NCBI RefSeq assembly: GCF_900585905.1
Contig: NZ_UTVH01000034.1
Location: forward strand, 1 to 64,000
DNA from: Pseudomonas viridiflava
Lineage (GTDB): Bacteria > Pseudomonadota > Gammaproteobacteria > Pseudomonadales > Pseudomonadaceae
Reading direction: 5' to 3'
Length of the DNA: 64,000 nucleotides
Shown here: positions 48,329 to 60,832 of the stretch, one piece after another
Layout of the letters: every line of letters begins with the position of its first letter
How positions within the stretch are numbered: the stretch's first letter is position 1
Notes under the pieces: model-generated
Seen by the model: the letters and a program-made list of their open reading frames with translations, nothing else
Databases searched by the model: none
Told to the model about the DNA's origin: nothing
Translations under genes and position numbers: made by a program

Positions 48329-51208
48329 ATGGTTCAGGTTCGCAAACTGGTTTTAGCAATCGCCGCAGCTTCGGCGCTGTCATCTGGCATGGCGCACGCG
48401 CTCGGACTCGGGGAATTGTCCGTCAAATCGACCCTGAACCAGCCGCTGGTAGCCGAAATCGAATTGACCCAGGCGCAGGGTCTCAACGCTTCTCAGGTGC
48501 AGCCAAGTCTGGCGACTACCGCAGATTTCGCTCAGGCGGGCGTGACCCGTCAGGCGTTCCTCAATGACCTGACGTTCACACCGGTGATCAATGCCAGTGG
48601 CAAGAGCGTGTTGCGTATCACCTCCACCCGCCCGGTGCGCGAGCCCTTCGTCAAGTTTCTGGTGCAGGTGCTGTGGCCCAACGGCCGGTTGCTGCGTGAG
48701 TACAGCCTGCTGCTGGACCCGCCCAAGTATTCACCAGAGGCTGCCGCTGCGGCGACGGCAGCCGCCGCTGCACAGGCACAATTGCCCACCACTGCGGCGA
48801 CTGCCCCGGCGCCCGCGCCCGAGCCTGAACCAGCGGTGACCCCGGACGTTGCAGCGACCACGCCAGCGACCCCGGCGCCCGCTGCGGCTGAGGCGAAAAC
48901 GGCGCAGTACACCACCAGCAACAATGACACGCTGTGGGAAATTGCCGAGAAGGTTCGCAATGGCGGTACCGTGCAGCAAACCATGCTGGCGATCCAGACG
49001 CTGAACCCTGACGCGTTCATCGGCGGCAATATCAACCGCCTCAAGAAAGGTCAGGTGCTGCGTCTGCCGACGCCGGACCAGTCGACCAACCTGCCGCAGC
49101 CGCAGGCTGTTACTGAGGTCGCCGCACAAAACCAGGCCTGGCGTCAGGGGCGTCGATTGCCCAGTGGCACGCGCCAGATCGACGCCACGCGCCGTGATCG
49201 CGCCGGTGCTGCGCCCGCTCAGGTCGACCCCAGGGACAACCTCAGTCTGGTGTCTGCCAGCAATGCGCCAAAGGGCAAGGATGCCGCCAATGGCGACCTC
49301 GCCAACAAGCTGGCGGTAGCTGAAGAGAATCTGGATACGGCGCGGCGCGACAACGCCGAGCTGAAAAGCCGTATGGATGATCTGCAAAGCCAGCTGGACA
49401 AGATGCAGCGACTGATTCAGCTCAAGAGCGATCAGATGGCCAAGATGCAGGCCGCCGGTGCAACGGTTCCACCGGTTGCTGCCACTGCCGCCGACCCGGC
49501 AATGCCTGCAGCGCTGGTTCCAGCGCCGGGTACGCCCGAAGCGGCTGCCAAACCGCCGGGCGAGATAGCCCCCGAAGACGCGCTGCCTGCCGGTGCTGCA
49601 CAAATCGCGACGCCCGCTGTGGATCAGCCGCTCGTGGTTGATCCGGCAGTCGCGCAGGAAAGCGAAGCCGACAGCGCCTTCAAACAGCTGCTCAGCAACC
49701 CCATCGTGCTGGGCATCATTGGTGGGGCGGTGGTCTTGCTGCTGCTCTTGCTGATGCTGTTTCTGGCGCGTCGTCGCAATGCCAAAGCCGAGGCCGAGAA
49801 GCATAAGCGCATGGCTCGTGCTCTGGCCGAAGAATCCGAGTTCCACTCCGACATGGACATGGAGCAGCCTCAGGCCAGCTTTGACGGTCTGGACGTCGCT
49901 TCGCCAAGCGTGAGGATGGGGGCGGCAGCGGGTGCTGCAGCTGCTAGCGCCAAGGAGCGTCCGGCCGATCCCTTGGTGCAGGCAGAGATTCACATCGCCT
50001 ACGGCCGCATGAATCAGGCCATCGAGCTGCTCGAGGAAGCTATCCAGCAAGATCCGGAACGCGACGATATTCGTCTCAAGCTGATGGAAATCTACGCCGA
50101 GCAGGGCAATTCGAAAGCTTTCGCCGCCCATGAGCGCAATGTGGTGGCGCGGGGAAAGCATGAAGCTGAGGTCGAGCAGCTGAAGAGTCGTTACCCGACC
50201 ATGATGACCGCAACCGTTGCAGTTGCGGCCGCAACGGCTACAGCGGCTGCGGTTGCCGCGCAGCTGGATGAACAATATGTTGAGCAGTTGTTGCGCGACG
50301 AACCGGAACCGGAACAGGCGGTCGAGCCTGAACTTGAAGCAGAACGTGAGCCCGATTTTGAAACTGATCTGGAGCTGGACTCCGAGCCTGAACTTGAGCC
50401 TGAAGCCGCACTGACGCCCGACCCCGAACCTGATCTGCAGCTGGAGCCTGAACCTGAAGTCGCGCCTCTGGTTGCAACCCAAGCGCCAACGCCCGAAGCA
50501 GATGAGTTCGAGCATGATTTCGACCTCAGTCTGGATGACCTGGAAGAGGCTTCTCCCGAGCACGTGGTTGATCTCACCGCGGCCCCAGAGGATCAAGCGT
50601 TCGAGCTGGACGCTCCTGTCAGCACGCCGGAGCCGAGTTTCGAGTCGTTACTGCAGCAGCAGACGGACGCAGCGAAGGCTGAGCCGACCGATGATCTCGC
50701 CGATTTTGATCTGGACCTGGCTGAAGACGAGCCTGCGCTGACCACTGAGGACGATTTCCTTCTCAGTCTGGACAAGGAGCCTCTTGATCTGGGCGCCGCC
50801 GCGCCAGCGGAGCCTGACGCTGAGCACGACCTGGATCTGCCAGACGATTTCGACTTATCGCTGGCGGACGAACTGGACACCGATCCAGCCGCCCAGGCGT
50901 TCGCTTCTGAAATCGAGGACGTCAACGCCGAGCTTGAGCGTCTGTCGCAGAATCTGGAGCATCCGCCCATGGCAGCGCCTTTCGAGGCGCCGACCTTTAC
51001 CGCCGATGACATGGCGGCCATGGACGATGAACCGGAATTCGACTTCCTTGCCGGTGCTGACGAAGCGGCGACCAAGCTCGATCTGGCGCGTGCCTACATT
51101 GAAATGGGTGACAGCGACGGTGCGCGTGACATTCTCGATGAAGTGGTCACCGAAGGCGACGCCGGGCAGAAAACCGAGGCCCAGGAAATGCTGGCACGGC
51201 TTGTCTGA
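48329..51208 (+). CDS. fimV: FimV, cell-pole and type IV pilus regulator
   Basis: 959 residues. Signal peptide (about 1-25), FimV N-terminal domain (LGLGELSVKSTLNQPL), LysM-like region near residue 195 (YTTSNNDTLWEIAEKV), coiled coil (residues about 325-375), membrane segment (VLGIIGGAVVLLLLLLMLFLA near residue 460), TPR, a very acidic Glu/Pro/Leu-rich repeat region, and the C-terminal FimV motif (KLDLARAYIEMGDSDGAR). It sits between usg and truA, the FimV context. Binds peptidoglycan and localises pilus and cAMP signalling factors to the pole. Confidence 0.95.
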   Translation: MVQVRKLVLAIAAASALSSGMAHALGLGELSVKSTLNQPLVAEIELTQAQGLNASQVQPSLATTADFAQAGVTRQAFLNDLTFTPVINASGKSVLRITSTRPVREPFVKFLVQVLWPNGRLLREYSLLLDPPKYSPEAAAAATAAAAAQAQLPTTAATAPAPAPEPEPAVTPDVAATTPATPAPAAAEAKTAQYTTSNNDTLWEIAEKVRNGGTVQQTMLAIQTLNPDAFIGGNINRLKKGQVLRLPTPDQSTNLPQPQAVTEVAAQNQAWRQGRRLPSGTRQIDATRRDRAGAAPAQVDPRDNLSLVSASNAPKGKDAANGDLANKLAVAEENLDTARRDNAELKSRMDDLQSQLDKMQRLIQLKSDQMAKMQAAGATVPPVAATAADPAMPAALVPAPGTPEAAAKPPGEIAPEDALPAGAAQIATPAVDQPLVVDPAVAQESEADSAFKQLLSNPIVLGIIGGAVVLLLLLLMLFLARRRNAKAEAEKHKRMARALAEESEFHSDMDMEQPQASFDGLDVASPSVRMGAAAGAAAASAKERPADPLVQAEIHIAYGRMNQAIELLEEAIQQDPERDDIRLKLMEIYAEQGNSKAFAAHERNVVARGKHEAEVEQLKSRYPTMMTATVAVAAATATAAAVAAQLDEQYVEQLLRDEPEPEQAVEPELEAEREPDFETDLELDSEPELEPEAALTPDPEPDLQLEPEPEVAPLVATQAPTPEADEFEHDFDLSLDDLEEASPEHVVDLTAAPEDQAFELDAPVSTPEPSFESLLQQQTDAAKAEPTDDLADFDLDLAEDEPALTTEDDFLLSLDKEPLDLGAAAPAEPDAEHDLDLPDDFDLSLADELDTDPAAQAFASEIEDVNAELERLSQNLEHPPMAAPFEAPTFTADDMAAMDDEPEFDFLAGADEAATKLDLARAYIEMGDSDGARDILDEVVTEGDAGQKTEAQEMLARLV

Positions 51209-51227
51209 CGCAACAGTGTCTGAGTGC

Positions 51228-51249
51228 AACGGCCGCTTTTGCGGCCGTT
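51228..51249 (+). terminator. Hairpin after fimV
   Basis: AACGGCCGC and GCGGCCGTT form a 9-bp perfect stem with a TTTT loop, followed by TGCATTT. A terminator with a weak tail, 20 bp after fimV. Confidence 0.7.
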
Positions 51250-51293
51250 TGCATTTATAGCTGTCAGGCCATGGCGCCTTTGCTACCGGGCAC

Positions 51294-51299
51294 TATAAT
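51294..51299 (+). promoter_or_regulatory. Possible truA -10 box
   Basis: Perfect TATAAT, about 65 bp before the truA start, just after the fimV terminator. No matching -35 at the right spacing, so an activator or extended contacts would be needed. Confidence 0.45.
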
Positions 51300-51365
51300 G
51301 GCCGCCATTTTTTGCAACCGGCCGACGCGTAATGCACGGCTTACACTTTTTTGGCGAGCATTCCA

Positions 51366-52220
51366 TTGGCAAATATAGATAATCCGGCAGCCGAAGCCGC
51401 CGCCGAAGGTTTCTCCCGCATTGCGTTGGGTGTCGAGTATAAAGGCTCGCGTTATTCGGGCTGGCAGCGTCAGGCGTCCGGTGTGCTGACAGTGCAGGAG
51501 ACGCTGGAGGATGCGCTGTCGAAAGTCGCTGATTCGCCCGTTTCCCTGATGTGCGCCGGGCGCACGGACGCGGGCGTACATGCCTGCGGTCAGGTGGTGC
51601 ATTTCGACACTCGGGCCGAGCGCTCGATGAAGGCCTGGGTCATGGGCGCCAATATCAATCTGCCTCACGACATCAGTGTCAGCTGGGCCAGGGTCATGCC
51701 TGCCGAGTTCCATGCCCGCTTCAAGGCGATTGCCCGGCGCTACCGTTACGTGATTTACAACGACCAGATTCGTCCAGCTCATCTGAATCAGGAAATCACC
51801 TGGAATCATCGCCCGCTGGACGTCGAACGCATGGCGGCGGCCGCCGCTCATCTGGTCGGTACTCATGATTTCAGCGCCTTTCGCGCGGGCCAATGCCAGG
51901 CCAAGTCGCCGGTCAAGCAGCTGCACCATCTGCGCGTGACCCGACACGGCAAGATGATCGTGATTGATGTGCGGGCCAACGCGTTTCTGCATCACATGGT
52001 GCGTAACATTGCCGGTGTCCTGATGACCATCGGCACCGGCGAGCGGCCAGTGGAGTGGGCTCGGGAAGTACTGGAGAGCAAGGTTCGTCGCACAGGTGGC
52101 GTCACTGCGCATCCGTTTGGCCTGTATCTGGTGCAGGTGGAGTACCGCGACGAGTTCCCACTGCCTGAGCGTTATGTCGGCCCGCACTTTCTTACAGGCT
52201 TTGCAGAACTTGGCGGCTGA
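51366..52220 (+). CDS. truA: tRNA pseudouridine(38-40) synthase TruA
   Basis: 284 residues from TTG 51366; TTG 51351 is an alternative and neither has a good ribosome binding site. The catalytic Asp is in CAGRTDAGVHA; VEYKGSRYSGWQRQ and FLHHMVRNIAG are diagnostic. Modifies the anticodon arm of many tRNAs. Confidence 0.94.
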   Translation: MANIDNPAAEAAAEGFSRIALGVEYKGSRYSGWQRQASGVLTVQETLEDALSKVADSPVSLMCAGRTDAGVHACGQVVHFDTRAERSMKAWVMGANINLPHDISVSWARVMPAEFHARFKAIARRYRYVIYNDQIRPAHLNQEITWNHRPLDVERMAAAAAHLVGTHDFSAFRAGQCQAKSPVKQLHHLRVTRHGKMIVIDVRANAFLHHMVRNIAGVLMTIGTGERPVEWAREVLESKVRRTGGVTAHPFGLYLVQVEYRDEFPLPERYVGPHFLTGFAELGG

Positions 52221-52279
52221 CGCGTTGAACGGCATTTGTTAACATCCGGGCCTTTCCCGAAAGGCTTGAGGTTCTTTAC

Positions 52280-52900
52280 ATGTCGGCCGTTCGCAGCAAG
52301 ATCTGCGGGATTACCCGCATAGAAGATGCATTGGCCGCTGTCGAAGCAGGCGCTGACGCCATTGGCCTGGTGTTTTATGCCAAAAGCCCCCGGGCCGTGA
52401 GCGTCCAGCGGGCGAGGGCGATTATCGCGGCATTGCCGCCGTTCATCAGCACTGTAGGGTTGTTCGTCAACGCCAGCCGTTGCGAGCTCAACGAAACCCT
52501 GGATGCCGTGCCGCTGGACATGCTGCAGTTTCATGGCGATGAAACGGCGGAGCAATGCGAGGGCTACCACCGGCCGTACATCAAGGCGCTGCGGGTGCAG
52601 GCGGGCGACGATATCGCTGCCAGTTGCCGGCTGTACGCAGGCGCCAGCGGCATTCTGCTCGATACCTATGTGGCAGGGGTGCCGGGCGGTACCGGCGAGA
52701 CCTTTGACTGGGCATTGATCCCGAACGGGTTGAGCAAACCGATCATTCTCGCTGGCGGCCTGACCTCGGCCAACGTTGCTCAGGCCATCACTCAGGTGCG
52801 GCCTTATGCGGTGGATGTCAGTGGTGGGGTCGAGAGCGGCAAGGGTATCAAGGATCGCGACAAAATCCGGGCGTTCATGAGCGCTGTCAACGGTTGCTGA
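52280..52900 (+). CDS. trpF: Phosphoribosylanthranilate isomerase TrpF
   Basis: 206 residues. [14 protein letters not shown] has the catalytic Cys, and the Asp is in [10 protein letters not shown]. Third step of tryptophan synthesis. Typical truA-trpF-accD order. Confidence 0.96.
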   Translation: MSAVRSKICGITRIEDALAAVEAGADAIGLVFYAKSPRAVSVQRARAIIAALPPFISTVGLFVNASRCELNETLDAVPLDMLQFHGDETAEQCEGYHRPYIKALRVQAGDDIAASCRLYAGASGILLDTYVAGVPGGTGETFDWALIPNGLSKPIILAGGLTSANVAQAITQVRPYAVDVSGGVESGKGIKDRDKIRAFMSAVNGC

Positions 52901-53197
52901 TGTTGGCTGGCAGGTGGATGTGACGGCTTTCCGGCCAGTGCCGTCCATAAAGGCACCGTCCTCAAGGGCAACCGCGACGACGCAGCCGTGGATGCGGGCC
53001 GCGAACATTGAATTTTTACAGACGTGGTGAGCGCGCCTCGCCATGTCTGCTGTAACAAGACTGCAGGCGCGACGTCAGGCAGGCCAGGCGCCGTGCAGGC
53101 TGACGCGTGCTTGCAGTCACTCACGAATGAGTCAAGGGCATGCGCAGGGCGATGAGTCGTCAGGCGTGCAAGCCACCGGAACTGGAGAAATAAAAGC
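52901..53197 (+). other. 297-bp trpF-accD intergenic region
   Basis: No gene is visible. A GACGGC/GCCGTC hairpin (52922-52945) just after trpF may end that transcript. The rest is GC-rich with short dyads and no clear promoter; it is the probable accD leader. Confidence 0.5.
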
Positions 53198-54118
53198 ATG
53201 AGCAACTGGTTGGTAGACAAGCTGATCCCTTCGATCATGCGTTCCGAGGTCAAGAAAAGCTCGGTACCTGAAGGTCTCTGGCACAAATGTCCGTCCTGCG
53301 AGGCGGTGCTGTATCGGCCTGAGCTGGAAAAGACCCTGGACGTCTGCCCCAAGTGCAATCATCACATGCGTATCGATGCGCGGGCGCGTCTGGATATCTT
53401 TCTGGACGAAGAGGGTCGTGCCGAAATCGGCGTCGATCTTGAACCCGTGGATCGCCTGAAATTTCGTGACAGCAAGAAGTACAAGGATCGCCTGGTCGCG
53501 GCCCAGAAGCAGACCGGTGAAAAGGACGCGCTGATTTCCATGAGTGGCTCGCTGCTGGGCATGCCGGTTGTGGCCTGTGCCTTCGAGTTCTCTTTCATGG
53601 GCGGCTCGATGGGCGCCATCGTCGGTGAGCGCTTCGTGCAGGCAGCCAACTACGCGCTGGAAAAACGCTGCCCGATGATCTGCTTTGCCGCCTCCGGTGG
53701 CGCGCGGATGCAGGAAGCGCTGATTTCCCTGATGCAGATGGCCAAGACCTCGGCGGTGCTGGCACGTCTGCGCGAAGAAGGCCTGCCGTTCATCTCGGTG
53801 CTGACCGATCCTGTGTACGGTGGTGTGTCCGCCAGCCTGGCCATGCTGGGCGATGTGATCGTCGCCGAGCCAAAGGCGCTGATCGGTTTCGCCGGCCCTC
53901 GGGTTATCGAACAGACCGTTCGTGAAAAATTGCCGGAAGGCTTTCAGCGCAGTGAATTCCTGCTGGAGCACGGCGCTATCGACATGATTATTCACCGTCA
54001 GGAGTTGCGCCCGCGTCTGGGTAACCTGCTGGCACAGATGATGAGTCTGCCAACACCCAAATTCGTCGCGCCAGTCATTGAGCCTATCGTTGTACCACCG
54101 GCGCCCGCCAACGTATGA
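53198..54118 (+). CDS. accD: Acetyl-CoA carboxylase carboxyltransferase subunit beta
   Basis: 306 residues. The N-terminal zinc ribbon (CPSC...CPKCNHH) is at residues about 28-50; the crotonase-fold core contains [13 protein letters not shown] and [10 protein letters not shown]. With AccA it transfers CO2 to acetyl-CoA. The zinc ribbon can bind nucleic acids in E. coli. Confidence 0.96.
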   Translation: MSNWLVDKLIPSIMRSEVKKSSVPEGLWHKCPSCEAVLYRPELEKTLDVCPKCNHHMRIDARARLDIFLDEEGRAEIGVDLEPVDRLKFRDSKKYKDRLVAAQKQTGEKDALISMSGSLLGMPVVACAFEFSFMGGSMGAIVGERFVQAANYALEKRCPMICFAASGGARMQEALISLMQMAKTSAVLARLREEGLPFISVLTDPVYGGVSASLAMLGDVIVAEPKALIGFAGPRVIEQTVREKLPEGFQRSEFLLEHGAIDMIIHRQELRPRLGNLLAQMMSLPTPKFVAPVIEPIVVPPAPANV

Positions 54119-55422
54119 CGCCTGGGACACTCGGCGAGTGGCTGGCCTATCTGGAGCAGCTGCATCCCAGTGCCATTGACATGGGCCTGGACCGCTCGCG
54201 GCAGGTCGCCGCGCAGTTGCGGCTGACCCGCCCGGCGCCCAGGGTCATCACCGTTACAGGCACCAACGGCAAAGGCTCGACATGCACTTTCCTGGCTTCA
54301 CTGCTGCGGGCCGAGGGTCTGAAGGTAGGGGTGTACAGTTCGCCGCACTTGCTGCGCTACAACGAGCGCGTTCAGGTGCAGGGTGTCGAAGCCACTGATG
54401 CCGAGTTGTGCGCGGCATTCGCCGCTGTCGAGGCGGCCCGCGGTGAGGTCAGCCTGACCTATTTTGAGATGGGTACCCTGGCTGCCTTTTGGCTGTTCGA
54501 ACAGGCGGCGCTGGATGTGGCGGTACTCGAAGTCGGGCTCGGCGGGCGGCTGGATGCGGTCAATCTGATTGATTCAGAGCTGGCGATAGTCACCAGCATC
54601 GGCCTGGATCACGCCGACTGGCTTGGCGATAGTCGTGAATCGGTTGCGTTCGAGAAGGCAGGGATCTTCCGTCAGGCACGCCCTGTCGTCTGTGGCGATA
54701 TTTATCCGCCCGCGCCTTTGCTGGCCCGTGCGGCTGAACTGGAATGCCCGCTGATGTTGCGCGGCCGTGATTTCGAGCTGTCGCTGACAGCTGATGGCTG
54801 GCACTGGCAGGGGCGGAACCGTCAAGGGCAGCAGGTCGTCCTTCGCGATCTGCCGTTGCTGGATCTACCGATGGAGAACGCGGCGGTGGCACTGCAGGCG
54901 TTCGCGCTGCTGGACATTGCCTGGCAGCCCGCGCTGATCCGGCGCGCACTGCTCGATACGCGTATCGTGGGGCGCCTGGATCGTCGTTCGGTCACTTGGC
55001 GCGGCCGCGAGTTGAAGCTGCTTCTGGATGTCGGCCACAACCCCCATGCAGCGGCGTTTCTTGCCCGGCGCATGGCGCAACGGCCGGTGGCGGGCAAGCG
55101 CTTGGCGGTGTTCGGGCTGTTGGCGGATAAAGAGCTGCCAGGCGTGGTTGGCGAGCTGGCGGCGAGCATTGATGATTGGGCCGTTGCTGCGCTGGCGACG
55201 TCCCGCAGCCGGCCAGCGGCTCAATTGCAGGCCGCGCTTGAGAACCTTGGCGCTGAAGTAGCGTCCTACCCCAGTGTCGCGCTGGCGCTCGTGGCTCAGT
55301 GCGAGCAGGCAACGACCGACGACGAAATCCTGGTATTCGGGTCTTTTTACTGCGTAGCCGAGGCCCTGGAATGGATCGCCCGGCACGCCAGAGAGGAAGC
55401 TGCAAATGGCTCTGCTGGATAA
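54115..55422 (+). CDS. folC: Dihydrofolate/folylpolyglutamate synthase FolC
   Basis: 435 residues, overlapping accD by 4 bp. ATP-binding [14 protein letters not shown] and [21 protein letters not shown] in the C-terminal domain. Adds glutamates to folate. Confidence 0.95.
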   Translation: MTPGTLGEWLAYLEQLHPSAIDMGLDRSRQVAAQLRLTRPAPRVITVTGTNGKGSTCTFLASLLRAEGLKVGVYSSPHLLRYNERVQVQGVEATDAELCAAFAAVEAARGEVSLTYFEMGTLAAFWLFEQAALDVAVLEVGLGGRLDAVNLIDSELAIVTSIGLDHADWLGDSRESVAFEKAGIFRQARPVVCGDIYPPAPLLARAAELECPLMLRGRDFELSLTADGWHWQGRNRQGQQVVLRDLPLLDLPMENAAVALQAFALLDIAWQPALIRRALLDTRIVGRLDRRSVTWRGRELKLLLDVGHNPHAAAFLARRMAQRPVAGKRLAVFGLLADKELPGVVGELAASIDDWAVAALATSRSRPAAQLQAALENLGAEVASYPSVALALVAQCEQATTDDEILVFGSFYCVAEALEWIARHAREEAANGSAG

Positions 55423-56098
55423 CGTGTTCAAACAGCGTATGGTCGGCGCTCTGGTGCTGATCGCCGTGGCGGTGATCTTCCTGCCCATGCTGTTCACGCG
55501 TGAGGATGAAACGCGCCACGTTCAGGTCGATACGCCTGCCGCGCCCCAGGCGCCTGCGATGGCCAAGGTGCAAGTGGATCCGGTAGCAGTTCCGGAGCCG
55601 CAGGTATTGCCTGTGGAGCCTGAGCCCGGCGCTGATGAAGCAGTGGACAGTTCCGCTGCGCCGTCAATGCCAATCGCACCGGCGCCACCGGCTGCCAAGC
55701 CTCAGCCTGCAAAGTCCGCGGCGCCTGCTGCGCCGGTGGCCAAGGTACCGGCGAAACCTGCAGCGCCTGCAACAGCGCCTGCCGCTGCTGCGCCGCCCGC
55801 TGCTGCGACTCCCCCTGTCGCTAAAGCTGCAGCGCCCAGCGGAGTAGACGCCAATGGTTTGTCTGTCAGCTGGTCGGTGCAGTTGGCGAGCATGTCCAAT
55901 CGAGCCAATGCCGATAACCTGCAGAAGACCTTGCGCACGCAGGGCTACAACGCCTACATCCGCACTTCTGGTGGGGTCAACCGGGTGTTTGTCGGGCCGC
56001 TGATCCAGCGCGCCGAGGCAGACCGCCTGCGTGATCAGCTCGACAAGCAGCAGAAACTCAAGGGTATCGTGGTGCGTTTCCAGCCTGAGCAGGGCTGA
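55406..56098 (+). CDS. dedD: SPOR-domain protein (DedD-like)
   Basis: 230 residues. One membrane segment (MVGALVLIAVAVIFLPMLF) at about 12-30, a long Pro/Ala-rich linker, and a C-terminal SPOR domain (residues about 150-225) that binds denuded septal glycan. In the folC-cvpA-purF position it corresponds to DedD. Overlaps folC by 17 bp. Confidence 0.92.
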   Translation: MALLDNVFKQRMVGALVLIAVAVIFLPMLFTREDETRHVQVDTPAAPQAPAMAKVQVDPVAVPEPQVLPVEPEPGADEAVDSSAAPSMPIAPAPPAAKPQPAKSAAPAAPVAKVPAKPAAPATAPAAAAPPAAATPPVAKAAAPSGVDANGLSVSWSVQLASMSNRANADNLQKTLRTQGYNAYIRTSGGVNRVFVGPLIQRAEADRLRDQLDKQQKLKGIVVRFQPEQG

Positions 56099-56194
56099 CA
56101 GAGGCCTATCAATCGCAGCCTGCCGGAAATCCTGCTTACCGACAGGCTGGGGCTCTGCTAAAATCCGCCGCCTTATCTGTTCGCAGGCTCAAAC

Positions 56195-56782
56195 GTGCCC
56201 TTTACCCCGGTCGACTGGGCGATCCTCGGGATCGTCGCTATCTCCGCACTGATCAGTCTCAAGCGCGGCTTCGTCAAGGAAGCGTTGTCGCTGGTGACAT
56301 GGATCATTGCAGGTGTCGTCGCCTGGATGTTCGGCGCCGGGCTGTCGCTGTATCTGGTCAGTTATATCGAAACCCCGTCGTTCCGCGTCATCGCAGCCTG
56401 TACTATCCTGTTCGTCGCCACCTTGCTGGTCGGCGCAATGATCAACTTTCTCATTGGGGAACTGATTCGTGTCACCGGGCTTTCCGGCACCGATCGCTTC
56501 CTCGGCATGGTCTTTGGCGCAGCGCGCGGAGCCCTGCTTGTCGTTGTTGCGGTCGGGCTGTTGAGCCTCGGCCCGGTGCAACAGGATCAATGGTGGCAGC
56601 AGTCGAGGCTGGTGCCGCAGTTTCTCATGGTCGCTGACTGGTCGAAAAACCTGATTCTCGGGATGTCCAGCAAGTGGCTCGCCAGCGGCATCAGCATTCC
56701 TGCTGAGCTGCCGTTCAAGGATCATCTTCTGCCGGCCACACCGCCGCAGGAAGTGCCCGGTAAATCCAGTACCACTAAGTAA
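56195..56782 (+). CDS. cvpA: CvpA-family membrane protein
   Basis: 195 residues, GTG start. Four hydrophobic segments, with [22 protein letters not shown] at the N-terminus matching CvpA. Required for colicin V export in E. coli, but its core role is unclear. 13 bp before purF. Confidence 0.93.
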   Translation: MPFTPVDWAILGIVAISALISLKRGFVKEALSLVTWIIAGVVAWMFGAGLSLYLVSYIETPSFRVIAACTILFVATLLVGAMINFLIGELIRVTGLSGTDRFLGMVFGAARGALLVVVAVGLLSLGPVQQDQWWQQSRLVPQFLMVADWSKNLILGMSSKWLASGISIPAELPFKDHLLPATPPQEVPGKSSTTK

Positions 56783-56795
56783 GGGGTTGTGTCGC

Positions 56796-58304
<1,509 letters not shown>

Positions 58305-58320
58305 TATCGGGATTGGGCAT

Positions 58321-59532
58321 ATGACGCAGGAATGGGATGCAGGTCGGCTGGACAGCGACCTTGAAGGCGTAGGCTTTGACACACTGGCGGTACGTGCCGG
58401 TCAACACCGCACCCCGGAAGCCGAGCACGGCGACCCGATGTTCTTCACCTCAAGCTATGTTTTCCGCACGGCTGCCGATGCAGCTGCGCGGTTCTCCGGC
58501 GAGGTGCCGGGCAACGTCTACTCGCGTTACACCAATCCGACGGTGCGCTCGTTCGAGGAGCGTATCGCCGCACTCGAAGGTGCCGAGGAGGCCGTCGCGA
58601 CGGCGACCGGCATGGCCGCGATCATGGCCGTGGTCATGAGCTTCTGCAGCGCAGGCGACCATGTGCTGGTGTCGCGCAGTGTATTCGGCTCCACCATCAG
58701 CCTGTTCGAGAAGTACCTGAAGCGTTTCGGCGTCGAGGTCGATTACGTGCCCCTGGCCGAATTGTCCGGCTGGGATGCGGCAATCAAGAGCAACACCAGG
58801 ATGCTCTTCGTCGAATCGCCTTCCAATCCTCTGGCTGAGCTGGTGGACATCGCGGCCCTGGCAGAGATCGCCCACGCCAAGGGCACCTTGCTGGTGGTCG
58901 ACAACTGCTTCTGTACGCCCGCGCTGCAGCAGCCATTGACACTGGGCGCTGATGTCGTCGTGCATTCGGCCACCAAGTTCATCGACGGCCAGGGTCGCTG
59001 CATGGGCGGGGTCGTGGCTGGGCGTGGCGAGTTGATGAAGGAAGTGGTGGGTTACCTGCGCACGGCCGGGCCAACGTTGAGCCCGTTCAATGCCTGGATT
59101 TTCCTCAAGGGCCTGGAAACACTGAGCCTGCGCATGCGCGCTCACTGCGCCAGCGCCCTGGAACTGGCGCAATGGCTGGAGCAGCAGGACGGCATCGAGC
59201 GGGTTTACTACGCCGGGCTCGAAAGCCATCCCCAGCACGCCCTGGCCAAGCGTCAGCAGAAAGGCTTCGGCGCGGTCGTCAGCTTCGAGGTCAAGGGCGG
59301 CAAGGATGGCGCCTGGCGTTTTATCGATGCGACGCGGCTGATTTCCATTACTGCCAACCTTGGCGACAGCAAGACCACCATTACGCACCCGAGCACGACG
59401 TCCCATGGTCGCCTGTCAGTGGCGGAGCGCGAAGCGGCCGGTATCCGCGACAGCATGATCCGGGTCGCGGTGGGGCTGGAAGAGGTTAGCGACCTCAAGG
59501 CCGATCTGGCGCGCGGGCTGGCAGCCTTGTGA
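58321..59532 (+). CDS. metZ: O-succinylhomoserine sulfhydrylase MetZ
   Basis: 403 residues from ATG 58321. Cys/Met PLP enzyme: [18 protein letters not shown] lysine in [19 protein letters not shown]-type [12 protein letters not shown]. Direct sulfhydrylation to homocysteine. 16 bp after purF. Confidence 0.95.
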   Translation: MTQEWDAGRLDSDLEGVGFDTLAVRAGQHRTPEAEHGDPMFFTSSYVFRTAADAAARFSGEVPGNVYSRYTNPTVRSFEERIAALEGAEEAVATATGMAAIMAVVMSFCSAGDHVLVSRSVFGSTISLFEKYLKRFGVEVDYVPLAELSGWDAAIKSNTRMLFVESPSNPLAELVDIAALAEIAHAKGTLLVVDNCFCTPALQQPLTLGADVVVHSATKFIDGQGRCMGGVVAGRGELMKEVVGYLRTAGPTLSPFNAWIFLKGLETLSLRMRAHCASALELAQWLEQQDGIERVYYAGLESHPQHALAKRQQKGFGAVVSFEVKGGKDGAWRFIDATRLISITANLGDSKTTITHPSTTSHGRLSVAEREAAGIRDSMIRVAVGLEEVSDLKADLARGLAAL

Positions 59533-60305
59533 CCGACTGGGAGCTGCCACCCGCCAGCGTCAGTCGCGGGCGGGTGGCGTTGGTGACAGGCGCAGCGCGG
59601 GGCATCGGGCTGGGCATCTCGGCCTGGCTGATCAGCGAAGGCTGGCAGGTGGTGCTACTGGACGTCGACCGTGCACGTGGCGCCAGGGTGGCCGACGCCC
59701 TGGGCGATCATGCCACCTTCGTTGCCACGGACGTCGCCAGTGAAGAGCAGGTGGCGGCCAGCGTTGCCACCGTCATCGGCAGGTTTGGTCGCCTTGATGC
59801 GCTCGTATGCAATGCGGCGATTGCCGATCCACACAATCCGCCCCTGGAAAGCCTCAGTCTGGCGCACTGGAATCGCGTGCTGGGCATCAACCTTGGCGGT
59901 CCGATGTTGCTGGCCAAGCACTGCGCGCCCTACCTGCGTGCTCATGCGGGCAGCATCGTCAATCTGACGTCCACACGCGCCCGGCAGTCTGAACCCGACA
60001 CTGAAGCCTATGCAGCGAGCAAAGGCGGCCTGCTGGCGATGACCCATGCCCTGGCTGTCAGCCTCGGCCCGGAAATCAGAGTCAATGCCGTGAGCCCTGG
60101 ATGGATCGATGCGCGAGACCCGTCGGTACGAAGGGCAGAGCCGCTGTCCGAGGCCGATCACGCGCAGCATCCGGCGGGGAGGGTGGGGACGGTAGAAGAC
60201 GTGGCAGCAATAGTTGCATGGTTACTGTCACGCAATGCCGGTTTTGTCACCGGGCAGGAATTTGTGGTCGATGGCGGCGTCAGTAAAAAAATGATCTATC
60301 AGTAG
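59529..60305 (+). CDS. SDR-family oxidoreductase
   Basis: 258 residues, GTG start overlapping metZ by 4 bp. Cofactor motif [10 protein letters not shown]; catalytic Ser in NLTSTRA and YAASK (Tyr/Lys). Conserved next to metZ in Pseudomonas (PA3106 position). Substrate unknown. Confidence 0.9.
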   Translation: MTDWELPPASVSRGRVALVTGAARGIGLGISAWLISEGWQVVLLDVDRARGARVADALGDHATFVATDVASEEQVAASVATVIGRFGRLDALVCNAAIADPHNPPLESLSLAHWNRVLGINLGGPMLLAKHCAPYLRAHAGSIVNLTSTRARQSEPDTEAYAASKGGLLAMTHALAVSLGPEIRVNAVSPGWIDARDPSVRRAEPLSEADHAQHPAGRVGTVEDVAAIVAWLLSRNAGFVTGQEFVVDGGVSKKMIYQ

Positions 60306-60340
60306 CCTCACCCGGCTTCAGGTTTAAAGCTGCAAGATAC

Positions 60341-60365
60341 AGCGAGCCTTTGGGTTCGCTTTTTT
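60341..60365 (+). terminator. Terminator after the SDR gene
   Basis: AGCGAGCC and GGTTCGCT stem with one G-U, then TTTTT. It is nested inside a larger AGCTGCAAG/CTTGCAGCT inverted repeat (60328-60336 and 60388-60396). Confidence 0.8.
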
Positions 60366-60430
60366 GCTTTTGGCCGACAGCTTGAAACTTGCAGCTCGAA
60401 CCTTCTTTGAAAAAAACTTCAAGCAGGCTA

Positions 60431-60459
60431 TTGACTTAGGTTCGTTAGGTGCGTAAATT
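60431..60459 (+). promoter_or_regulatory. tRNA promoter
   Basis: TTGACT, 17-bp spacer, TAAATT, then a GC-rich TCGCGGCC stretch as found at stable-RNA promoters under stringent control. Confidence 0.75.
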
Positions 60460-60480
60460 TCGCGGCCTCAACGAAGCAAA

Positions 60481-60556
60481 GGGTGATTAGCTCAGCTGGG
60501 AGAGCAGCTGCCTTACAAGCAGCGGGTCGGCGGTTCGATCCCGTCATCACCCACCA
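60481..60556 (+). tRNA. tRNA-Val (TAC)
   Basis: 76 nt with encoded CCA. Acceptor GGGTGAT/ATCACCC, D-arm GCTC...GAGC, anticodon loop CTTACAA (TAC), T-loop TTCGATC. Confidence 0.97.
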
Positions 60557-60647
60557 CTTCGTGAGTTTCTGCTGATAAAGCAGAATGGGTTGCAGAAGCA
60601 ACTTACGGATGTAAAAAAAGTAACACCGGACGAAAGTCCACCGACAA

Positions 60648-60724
60648 GCAGCGGTAGTTCAGTCGGTTAGAATACCGGCCTGTCACGCCGGGGGTCGCGG
60701 GTTCGAGTCCCGTCCGCTGCGCCA
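60648..60724 (+). tRNA. tRNA-Asp (GTC)
   Basis: 77 nt with encoded CCA. Acceptor GCAGCGG/CCGCTGC, anticodon loop CTGTCAC (GTC), T-loop TTCGAGT. Same promoter as tRNA-Val, 91 bp later, followed by a terminator. Confidence 0.97.
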
Positions 60725-60765
60725 TACATAGCTTCAAGGCCCTTGAACTCCTTGAAGCGAAAGAA

Positions 60766-60792
60766 AGCGACCTTAACGGGTCGCTTTTTTTT
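60766..60792 (+). terminator. Terminator of the tRNA operon
   Basis: AGCGACC and GGTCGCT stem with a 6-nt loop, followed by a run of at least seven T's. Confidence 0.9.
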
Positions 60793-60832
60793 GCCTGAAA
60801 ATTGATGGTGTCATCAATCGCTTATTCAGCAC

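Noticed and set aside
48731..50596. 621-residue open frame on the minus strand across fimV
   Set aside because: Shadow of the Ala/Pro/Glu-rich fimV coding region; no domain and no ribosome binding site.
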